Source of the DNA: Ralstonia pickettii
GTDB lineage: Bacteria; Pseudomonadota; Gammaproteobacteria; Burkholderiales; Burkholderiaceae
NCBI RefSeq assembly: GCF_000607165.1
Contig: NZ_JFZG01000024.1
Coordinates: forward strand, 372,001 to 436,000
Reading direction: 5' to 3'
DNA length: 64,000 nt
The notes beneath the pieces are model-generated. The model did no database searches and had not been told where the DNA came from. It saw only the letters and a program-made list of their open reading frames with translations. Shown here piece by piece: positions 31,417-38,564 of this stretch. Each line of letters starts with the position of its first letter. Position 1 is the first letter of the stretch. Made by a program: the position numbers and the translations under genes.

Positions 31417-33066
31417 ATGCTGATCGCTGCACTGGCTTGCGCTGCACTCGTTTCGATCGCGCTGATTGGCCTCTCATGGCCCCGCCGCGATGACACGGAG
31501 GTCTCCGCCTTCATGCTGTTGGCGCTCGGTACCGCGCTCTGGAGCGGCGCGCGCCTCATGGAAGTCGTCAGCTTCGACATGCCCGTGCGCGTGGGCTGGG
31601 CCAAGGTCGCCTATCTCGGGATCATGATGGTGCCGGCCGCATGGCTGCGCATGGTCGTGGGCCTCATACGGCCAGAACTCAATGCATTGCTGATGGTGCG
31701 CGTTGGCTGGGTGCTGGCGCTGCTGGTGGCCGCTGGCTTCATCGGGCTGGTCGCCACCAATGAGTTGCACCATCTGGTATGGCTCGATGCACGTTTCGTC
31801 GTCATCGACGGCATACGGGGCGCAGTGTTCGAGCACGGGCGCATGTTCTGGGTGGCCACCGCCTACAACTACGTGCTGCTGGCCATCAGCCTTGTGCTGT
31901 TGGTGTTGCCCATCGACGAAGTCACCTCCGGGCTCTATGTGTCGTCGCGCACGCAGGTACGGCTGGCGCTTGTCATCGGGCAACTGCTGCCGCTGGTGAC
32001 GCATCTTGCCTATCTGCAGCATTGGACGACGGCGCTCGGCGGCGATCTCACACCCGCCACGTTTGCCGTCAGCACAGCATTGCTCGGCTGGATCGTCTTG
32101 CGGCCGCGCTTGCGCGATACGGCCGCTTATGCTCGCGGCAAGATCATCGAATCCATGCGTGATGGTTGCATCGTGCTCGCCCGCGATGGCTCCATCGCCA
32201 GCATCAACGCCGCCGCGCGCCACCTGTTGCCGACTGCCAAGGTGCATGCAATGCCGCCCGCCGTGCTGAACGTGGCCGGCATCCTGCGCGAGTTTGAGCG
32301 TACGCGCCTGCCCAACCGCCATCAGGTCTGGCTGCCCGACACGGGCCGCACGCTGGAAGTCACCCTCGAAGGCTTGAGCGACGCGCGCGGCCGGCATGCC
32401 GGCGTTTTCCTGCTGCTGCGCGACGTGACGGTCGAGCAGTTGCAGCGTGCCGGCATGGCCAGCGCCCAGGATGCGCTGCGCGGCGAGCTGCAGCGAACGC
32501 GGGCCTTGCTCAGCGTGCTGGAGAACGACGTCAACCGCGACGCACTCACGCAGCTGTTCAATCGCCGCTTTTTTGAAACGCAGGCCCCGCGATTGTTCGA
32601 CCACGCCCGCCGCGACAATCGTCCAGTCACGCTGGCGCTGTTCGACATCGATTGCTTCAAGCAATACAACGACACCTACGGCCACCTGCGCGGCGACGAT
32701 TGCCTGCGCATGGTGGCCGACACGCTGGGCACGGCGTGCCGCCACCCCGATGACTTCATTGCGCGCGTGGGCGGCGAAGAATTCGTCGCCATGCTGTTTG
32801 ACCTGGATCGCGATGAGGCCCGGCTGGCCGTGGCGCGTGCCGTGGCCATGGTGGCCGAACGGGCCGAACCGCACGCGGCGTCCGTTGCCGTGCCGTACGT
32901 CACGCTGTCAGCGGGCGCCGTCACCCTCACGCCCGCCGACGAACCCCTGGACGTACTGTTGGAATGGGCCGATGCGGCGCTCTACGATGCCAAGCGCAGC
33001 GGGCGCAATACGTTCCGCTTTCATCAGAGCCCGCCGGGGCTGCGGAGTGTTGCAGGCGGGGAGTAG
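31417..33066 (+). CDS. Seven-helix membrane diguanylate cyclase (GGDEF)
   Basis: The protein has about 549 residues. The N-terminal 220 residues hold seven hydrophobic segments resembling the histidine-kinase N-terminal 7TM domain (FMLLALGTALWSGARLMEVV, WAKVAYLGIMMVPAAWLR, TNELHHLVWLDARFVVI). A PAS-like stretch follows (MRDGCIVLARDGSIASINAA). The GGDEF domain starts with DALTQLFNRRFFETQ, includes LFDIDCFKQYNDTYGHLRGDD and has the active signature RVGGEEF. The product should make c-di-GMP. The inhibitory I-site is altered: in HPDDFIARVGGEEF the Arg of RxxD is replaced by His. There is no EAL domain. The start is uncertain by a few codons. Confidence 0.87.
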   Translation: MLIAALACAALVSIALIGLSWPRRDDTEVSAFMLLALGTALWSGARLMEVVSFDMPVRVGWAKVAYLGIMMVPAAWLRMVVGLIRPELNALLMVRVGWVLALLVAAGFIGLVATNELHHLVWLDARFVVIDGIRGAVFEHGRMFWVATAYNYVLLAISLVLLVLPIDEVTSGLYVSSRTQVRLALVIGQLLPLVTHLAYLQHWTTALGGDLTPATFAVSTALLGWIVLRPRLRDTAAYARGKIIESMRDGCIVLARDGSIASINAAARHLLPTAKVHAMPPAVLNVAGILREFERTRLPNRHQVWLPDTGRTLEVTLEGLSDARGRHAGVFLLLRDVTVEQLQRAGMASAQDALRGELQRTRALLSVLENDVNRDALTQLFNRRFFETQAPRLFDHARRDNRPVTLALFDIDCFKQYNDTYGHLRGDDCLRMVADTLGTACRHPDDFIARVGGEEFVAMLFDLDRDEARLAVARAVAMVAERAEPHAASVAVPYVTLSAGAVTLTPADEPLDVLLEWADAALYDAKRSGRNTFRFHQSPPGLRSVAGGE

Positions 33067-33198
33067 GCCGCCCGTTCGTAGGGCTACGCTATTGCCTTGT
33101 TACGCAACGGCAAGTGCATCGGAAGAATGGACACATGCGCGGGACCACCGCGCATGCGCGGCTGCCGCCAGCAGCCAATTCCATTCTTGGAGTATGCG

Positions 33199-33705
33199 AT
33201 GCCGACAGGCCAATCCATTGCCACAGTCGTCAACCACTATCTGCGCAATGCCGAGCTGCCCGAAGCCATTTCCGCGCAGCAGACGTTCCAGCACGCCTTC
33301 GATGTCTATCTGAAGGATTCCAACGCCTACGCCAACACGTATTTCGCCCGGTATTTCGAGTGGCAGGGCGTGGTGCGCGAGCGGTGGTTTCACGAATGCA
33401 TCGACGCAGACCTGCTCATGAGCGGTCGCGTGATCTTCGTGACCAAGCTGGCGCATCAGGAATTCGTTGAAGAGACATTCCCGTTTCAGCGCGTGGAATG
33501 CCACCTGAATACATTCCGGGTACAGCCATGCTCGTTCTACATGGTGTTCCGGTTTGTTTCGGGCGGGCGGCTGGTGTCGCTGGGGTATCAGCAGGTGGTG
33601 TGCGCCAACGCCGAGCGCGTGATTCAGCGTCTGCCGGAACACGTGCGCCTGCGTGTGAAGGCGTACGAGCTGGACACGCTGCCGGAGTTGGCGCACGTGT
33701 CCTGA
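33199..33705 (+). CDS. Hotdog-fold thioesterase, enediyne/4HBT-like
   Basis: The protein has 168 residues with a single hotdog domain: DSNAYANTYFARYFEWQGVVRERWF, HQEFVEETFPFQRVEC and LNTFRVQPCSFYMVFRFVSG. The pattern Y-x-N-x-Y-F-x-R-Y-x-E-W-Q-G is close to thioesterases of enediyne and polyketide clusters, where the usual catalytic Asp is replaced by Asn. No polyketide genes adjoin it. TTGGAG precedes the ATG at 33199 by seven bases. It lies between, and 19 bases from, a 7TM histidine kinase gene on the opposite strand. Confidence 0.78.
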   Translation: MPTGQSIATVVNHYLRNAELPEAISAQQTFQHAFDVYLKDSNAYANTYFARYFEWQGVVRERWFHECIDADLLMSGRVIFVTKLAHQEFVEETFPFQRVECHLNTFRVQPCSFYMVFRFVSGGRLVSLGYQQVVCANAERVIQRLPEHVRLRVKAYELDTLPELAHVS

Positions 33706-33724
33706 CGTTTTGAAGACGTGAACG

Positions 33725-35110
33725 TCAGATAGAAGGAGGTTGGGGAAACCGCATGGAGAACAGCGTGTATTCCCCAACTACGGATTCGCACTGGATGCGC
33801 CCGCCAAATGCCTGCATGACGCGGCGGCAGAACGTCAGCCCCACGCCCGAGCCCTTGCCGACATGCTTGGTGGAGAAAAACGGGTCGAACATCCGGCGCT
33901 GCACGCTGGGCGGAATGCCGGTGGCGCTGTCGCGCACCACGAGCACATAGCTGTCTCCATCCTGGCGGGCGGAGATTTCGATGTGCCCCTTGCGCGCGAT
34001 CTGGATGGCGTGCAGCGCATTCTTCAGCAGATTGAACAACACGTAGACGAGCAGCGTATCGGAGCCCACGAAGCGCCAGTCGGCGTTGAACGGCTGCACG
34101 TGCACGCGTTCGCGCTCACCGGCCTGGAACGGATACTGCGCCACGGCCGTCTCTACGCATTCGTGCAGTGAATGGGCTGCGAAGGTGCGTCTGTCCAGGC
34201 GCTCCAGCGTGACGGAGGCCAAGGCCATCTCGATCACGCTGTGTGCGGACGCGACTTCCGACGTGATGGCTCCCGCCAGTTTGGACAGGCGATCCAGCAT
34301 GGCCGGATGCTGCGGCGGTTGGCACAGGCCGTTGTCGATGGCGAGCTGATAGCCTCGATAGACGTCTGGCCAGGCGCGGGCGATTTCGGCTGCCTGCAAG
34401 CGGATGGTGGTCAGCGGCGTGCGCACTTCGTGTGCAACGGTGGCTGCCAGTGCGTAGGGGCGCATCAAGTCAAACTTGACCACGCCCACGGCGATGATGC
34501 CAAGCGCAATGGCCAGGGGCAGCACGCCAGGCGGGTAGAACGCCATGCCGTAGTTGACGGCGTAGTCAGCCGCCGCCAACGAAATCAGCCCCACGCCGAA
34601 CAGGCAGGTCAGCAACCGTTTTCGCTTCTCTGCCGTGGCATGCCGCTGCTCGCGGTAGAGCACCCACATGCCTCGCGTGACCAGCGCGGCAGTCTGGGCG
34701 ATATGCACGGCTTCCAGCATGCCCGCCTTCGGATAGAACCCGAAGTGGAACTGATACACGCCGTCGATGACGAGATTGGTGGTCAGCAGCAATGCAATCA
34801 GCACGGCGTCCAACGTATAGGCAGCCATGAGCCAGCGCCGCTCACCCGGAGCCTCGGCCACCTCCACGGCAAAGTGGTAGAGCATGGTCGGCATGATGAG
34901 GATGGCGAGCCAACCGAGTTTGGCGAGCACCTGGGCGGTGCCAACGTCTTGGGTCTGGAACAGAAACGCCCAGATGCCTTGCCATAGGCACGTGAGCGTT
35001 GTCATGCCGAGAAACGCCAGGCTCGCGCGCGTGCGGCCGCGCGTGGTCACGACGTAGACGCCGTAGAACAGGAAGAGCGACGAGACGAAGGCGGGGAACA
35101 GGGCGTACAT
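33725..35110 (-). CDS. Seven-helix membrane sensor histidine kinase
   Basis: The protein has 461 residues. About seven helices fill residues 1-215 (FPAFVSSLFLFYGVYVV, LAKLGWLAILIMPTMLYHF, LPLAIALGIIAVGVV). The H box is AATVAHEVRTPLTTIRLQA and the HATPase domain has NLLKNALHAIQIA, VRDSATGIPP, FDPFFSTKHVGKGSGVGLTF. The kinase is therefore catalytically complete. The membrane half resembles the sensor region of quorum-sensing kinases such as LqsS/CqsS and the 7TM region of the nearby diguanylate cyclase. There is no receiver domain and no adjacent response regulator, so the partner is unlinked. The signal is unknown, presumably a membrane-permeant molecule. Confidence 0.87.
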   Translation of the reverse strand: MYALFPAFVSSLFLFYGVYVVTTRGRTRASLAFLGMTTLTCLWQGIWAFLFQTQDVGTAQVLAKLGWLAILIMPTMLYHFAVEVAEAPGERRWLMAAYTLDAVLIALLLTTNLVIDGVYQFHFGFYPKAGMLEAVHIAQTAALVTRGMWVLYREQRHATAEKRKRLLTCLFGVGLISLAAADYAVNYGMAFYPPGVLPLAIALGIIAVGVVKFDLMRPYALAATVAHEVRTPLTTIRLQAAEIARAWPDVYRGYQLAIDNGLCQPPQHPAMLDRLSKLAGAITSEVASAHSVIEMALASVTLERLDRRTFAAHSLHECVETAVAQYPFQAGERERVHVQPFNADWRFVGSDTLLVYVLFNLLKNALHAIQIARKGHIEISARQDGDSYVLVVRDSATGIPPSVQRRMFDPFFSTKHVGKGSGVGLTFCRRVMQAFGGRIQCESVVGEYTLFSMRFPQPPSI

Positions 35111-35334
35111 GGAAATCGGAAGTCGGCGCAGTGGCCGCGCGCCAAGGCCGACCGGAGTCGGCGGTAACCCGGAAGGCTACCGGCAACGCCGCGTTCGTAC
35201 ACGTGTTCCGATATCACATTTTTTTTATTCTGGATTAAGCGAAACCGCGAAAATGGCGCCGCATCACGCCACCCCTCCAACGGGTGTGACAAAAAGGATG
35301 AGAGGGATGAAGGCGCCCAAGCCGCTCACATGGC

Positions 35335-36087
35335 TCAGGTGGCCTCGATCAGCATCGCGTCGATGGCAAATGAATGGTCGGGCGCCACGGCAAAGTACGT
35401 GCGCGCTTCATCGGCCGCGCGGTCGAACAGGTCGCGGATGGCATCTGCGCGCACCTGCGGGGTGCGGATGCGGGCGATCCAGCTGTCGAAGGCCATCGTC
35501 AGCTTCCACGTGAGAGGGGTGCCGGGCTGGAAACCGGCCTCGGCCAGCATGGCTTGCCATTCGGACACGCGGTAGTCACGCACGTGCGACGCGTCGCGCA
35601 GCACCTCGGCGGTTTGCAGCAGCGTGTCGAGCAGCGGTGCTTCCGGCGCGAAGATATCCACGATGACGAGCTTGCCACCGGGTTTGAGCACACGGCGCGC
35701 TTCAGCCAAGCCCTTGCGCACGTCGTACCAGTGGTGGGCAGAAAATCGCGTGGCAACGATGTCGAACGCGGCGTCGTCAAAGGGCAGGCTCTCCGCGCGG
35801 CCGGCTTGCGTGTGCAATTGCGCAAGCCCACGGCGCGCGGCTTCGGCGGCCACCACGCTCAGCATGTCTTCCGACAGGTCGTACGCCACCATGGCGGCCA
35901 CGTGCGGCGCCATGGCAAAGCTCACATGCCCGCCGCCGCAGCCGAGATCAAGCACCTTGGCGTGCGGCACCGATTGCGCCAGCGTGGCCAGCGCATCCAG
36001 ATCGGCGCCCTGCGCGTGCACTGCACTGGTCAGGTAGGCCTGGGCGACCTGGCCGAATTGCTGGTCGACGAGTCGATGCTGCTGCAT
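35335..36087 (-). CDS. Class I SAM-dependent methyltransferase
   Basis: The product has 250 residues. The SAM-binding motif I is AKVLDLGCGGGHVSFAMA (near residue 45-60), motif II is in YDLSEDMLSVVAAEAARRG and the post-motif is FDIVATRFSAHHWYDVRKGL, followed by VLKPGGKLVIVDIFAPEAP. The protein resembles UbiE/COQ5-like and generic small-molecule methyltransferases of the Methyltransf_11/25 type. The acceptor is unknown; no biosynthetic neighbour suggests one. It stands alone between the sensor kinase and amidohydrolase genes on the same strand, with gaps of 224 and 119 bases. Confidence 0.87.
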   Translation of the reverse strand: MQQHRLVDQQFGQVAQAYLTSAVHAQGADLDALATLAQSVPHAKVLDLGCGGGHVSFAMAPHVAAMVAYDLSEDMLSVVAAEAARRGLAQLHTQAGRAESLPFDDAAFDIVATRFSAHHWYDVRKGLAEARRVLKPGGKLVIVDIFAPEAPLLDTLLQTAEVLRDASHVRDYRVSEWQAMLAEAGFQPGTPLTWKLTMAFDSWIARIRTPQVRADAIRDLFDRAADEARTYFAVAPDHSFAIDAMLIEAT

Positions 36088-36206
36088 GGCTGCTCCTTAC
36101 GGCGTGTGGGGATGAGGAGCGGCCAGTGTAGGAGCGCGGCCCGCGCGGCGAAATTCGTGATTCGCGAAATGGGGTATCGCGCGGGGGCGCTGCAGCAGTT
36201 GTGCGT

Positions 36207-37127
36207 TCAGACGAAGCGGAACAACTGCGCGGGCGTGTCGACCAGCACCTGCTTGCGATCCGCTGCGTTGGGCAGCAGCACGCCGGCGAAGGCCCACATC
36301 TTGTCGTAGTTGATTTGCGATTCGAACTGCGTGTGCGGCCAGTCGCTGCCCCAGACGAGGCGGTCCAGGCCGAGGGCATCTTTCAGGCGCGGCATGGCGG
36401 CCTGTGCGATGGCTTCGCCGCGTCCGTTCGCGCCGTTCCGGTATGCGCCGGAAATCTTTACCCACACGCGACGCGAGCGGCCGGCGGCGAGCAATGCGGC
36501 AAAGCCCGGGTCGTCCACGCCGAGTGCAGGATCGGGGCGGCCGAAATGGTCGACCACCACGTTCACCTGCGCTTCCAGCAGCGGCTGCAGCAGCGTGGGA
36601 AGGCGGCGTGCCTCGACATGCAATTCCACATGCCAGCCGAGCGCATGCAGGCGCGCCAGTGCGGCTTGCCACACGGGCGATTTCAATTGCGGGTCTGCCG
36701 CACCGATCAGGTTCAGACGGATGCCGACGATGCCCTCGGCGTTCATCTGCGTGAGCAAGGTCTCGGGCGCAGCCGGGTCGATCACGGCCACACCGCGCAG
36801 GCGCTGGGGCGCTTGCTTGAGCGCGGCCAGCAGGTAGCTGTTGTCGACCCCGAGGAAGCTCGGCTGGATCAGCACCCCGTGCGACACGCCATGCGCGTCG
36901 AGCTGCGCAAGGTAGGCCGACAGCGGTGCGTCATACGTGGGCGCATAGCGGCGGGCATTGGCCAGCGGCAGGCCGCGTTCGAACACATGCGCATGCGTGT
37001 CGATGGCGGTGATGCGCGCGGGGCCCCCGCGCGAGACGTCGCTGCTACCGGTGGCGGCGCAGCCGGCAAGGGCGGTGGAACCTAGCATGGCAAGCAACCC
37101 TGTGTTGAAGGCGCGGCGGGTGGGCAT
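36207..37127 (-). CDS. Exported amidohydrolase-family lipoprotein (2-pyrone-4,6-dicarboxylate hydrolase-like)
   Basis: The protein has 306 residues. It starts MPTRRAFNTGLLAMLGSTALAGCA, with a twin-arginine motif and a lipobox (ALAGC), so it should be a Tat-exported lipoprotein. The enzymatic part is an amidohydrolase_2 TIM barrel: IDTHAHVFERGLPLANARRY, LIQPSFLGVDNSYLLAAL, VNVVVDHFGRPDP and LVWGSDWPHTQFES. These match 2-pyrone-4,6-dicarboxylate hydrolase and related lactonases, which are usually cytoplasmic. It sits 56 bases upstream of the stop side of an MFS gene read on the same strand, so transport and hydrolysis of one substrate may be linked. Confidence 0.82.
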   Translation of the reverse strand: MPTRRAFNTGLLAMLGSTALAGCAATGSSDVSRGGPARITAIDTHAHVFERGLPLANARRYAPTYDAPLSAYLAQLDAHGVSHGVLIQPSFLGVDNSYLLAALKQAPQRLRGVAVIDPAAPETLLTQMNAEGIVGIRLNLIGAADPQLKSPVWQAALARLHALGWHVELHVEARRLPTLLQPLLEAQVNVVVDHFGRPDPALGVDDPGFAALLAAGRSRRVWVKISGAYRNGANGRGEAIAQAAMPRLKDALGLDRLVWGSDWPHTQFESQINYDKMWAFAGVLLPNAADRKQVLVDTPAQLFRFV

Positions 37128-37182
37128 GGGGTCTCCTGGCGGCGACGGATCAAGTGCGTCGTCATGGTGTTGTGTTGGGGGT

Positions 37183-38430
37183 TCAGACAGTGACGGCAGC
37201 GAGGTCGCGGCCCTTCGTCTCGGGCAGCATCAGCACCGCCACCGCGACGATCGAATACGCGATGGCTGCGTCAATGCCGATGGCTGTGCCCAGCGACATC
37301 GACGCGCTCATCTTGCCCACCAGCACCGGGAAGGCGGCAGACACCACGCGGCCGAAGTTGTAGCAAAAGCCCACGCCCGTGCCGCGCACGCCCTGTGGAT
37401 ACAGCTCGTTGAACAGCGCGCCCATGCTGGCCGGAATGCCCGCCGCAAAGAAGCCCAGCGGAAAGCCCAGCACCAGCATCGCGCCATCCGACAGCGGCAC
37501 CAGCAGATACACCAGCACCGTCACCACGCAGCAGCACGAGAACAGCAGAATGTTTCCGCGACGGCCAAGCACGTCCAACAGCCACGCGCTGGCCACGCAG
37601 CCGCACCAGAAGGCGAAGATGATCACCGCCAGGTAGCCGCCTGTGCCGAGCACCGACAGGTGGCGCTCCGTCTTGAGATACGTCGGCAGCCACGTCATCA
37701 GCGCGTAGTAGCCGCCGTGCGCGCCCACCCCCAGCAGCCCGCCGATCAGCGTCATGCGCAGCACCTGCGGGCGGAAGATATCGAGCAGGGGGAAGCGCGA
37801 GATCGGCATCGCATTGGCGTTCGCATCCGGCTTGGCGGCCGGTACGGGTTCCTGCACGCCACGGCGGATGTAGATGATCAGGAGCGCCGGCAGCAACCCC
37901 GCAGCAAACATCACGCGCCAGGCGAGGTCCGGCTCGATAAAGGAATACGTGAGCGCATACAGCAACACCGCCGCGCCCCAGCCCACCGCCCAGGCGCTTT
38001 GCACGGTGCCCATGGCCTTGCCGCGGTGGCTGGCGCGGATGCTCTCGGCCATCAGCACGGCGCCCGCCGCCCATTCACCGCCAAAGCCGAAGCCTTGAAT
38101 GGCCTTGAGCACCAGGAACTGCTCGAAGTTCTGCGCGAAGGCCGAGGCGAACGTGGCCAGCGAAAACCACAGCACCGTGAACTGCAGGGTGCGCACACGG
38201 CCGAAGCGGTCGGTCAGCGCGCCGGCAATCCAGCCGCCCAGGGCCGACGCCACCAGCGTGACGCCCGACACAAGCCCGGCCTCGGTTTTGCCGATGTGCC
38301 AGGCCGCGATGATGGTCGGGATGACGAGGCTGAACATCTGCACGTCCAGCGCGTCGAGTGCCCAGCCGCCAAAGCAGGCCCAGAACGTGCGCTTTTCCCC
38401 TTTCGAAATCTCTTTGAACCAGCCGAACAT
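37183..38430 (-). CDS. MFS transporter, aromatic-acid/sugar-acid type
   Basis: The protein has 415 residues with 12 predicted helices. The loop 2-3 motif is GALTDRFGRVRTL, and the helix-1 motif FGGWALDALDVQMFSLVIP and the central QGFGFGGEWAAGAVLMAESI are typical of the proton-linked carboxylate/sialate group. I start it at ATG 38430, which has GGAGGAGA eight bases upstream; longer frames to 38466 or 38484 are hydrophilic. It is followed by the lipoprotein hydrolase gene, making a two-gene unit. The likely cargo is an organic or aromatic acid that the hydrolase produces or consumes. Confidence 0.85.
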   Translation of the reverse strand: MFGWFKEISKGEKRTFWACFGGWALDALDVQMFSLVIPTIIAAWHIGKTEAGLVSGVTLVASALGGWIAGALTDRFGRVRTLQFTVLWFSLATFASAFAQNFEQFLVLKAIQGFGFGGEWAAGAVLMAESIRASHRGKAMGTVQSAWAVGWGAAVLLYALTYSFIEPDLAWRVMFAAGLLPALLIIYIRRGVQEPVPAAKPDANANAMPISRFPLLDIFRPQVLRMTLIGGLLGVGAHGGYYALMTWLPTYLKTERHLSVLGTGGYLAVIIFAFWCGCVASAWLLDVLGRRGNILLFSCCCVVTVLVYLLVPLSDGAMLVLGFPLGFFAAGIPASMGALFNELYPQGVRGTGVGFCYNFGRVVSAAFPVLVGKMSASMSLGTAIGIDAAIAYSIVAVAVLMLPETKGRDLAAVTV

Positions 38431-38564
38431 GCGGTCTCCTCCGGGTGACGTGAGCGACGTGTTCATCACGATTGCTCTAGTCATCTATATGAATAGAGGA
38501 ATTCTAGGGCGAGCAAGGGAGTGGCGCAGTCGGTGTTAACCCGTGCGAATGCGTGACGGGGTGA

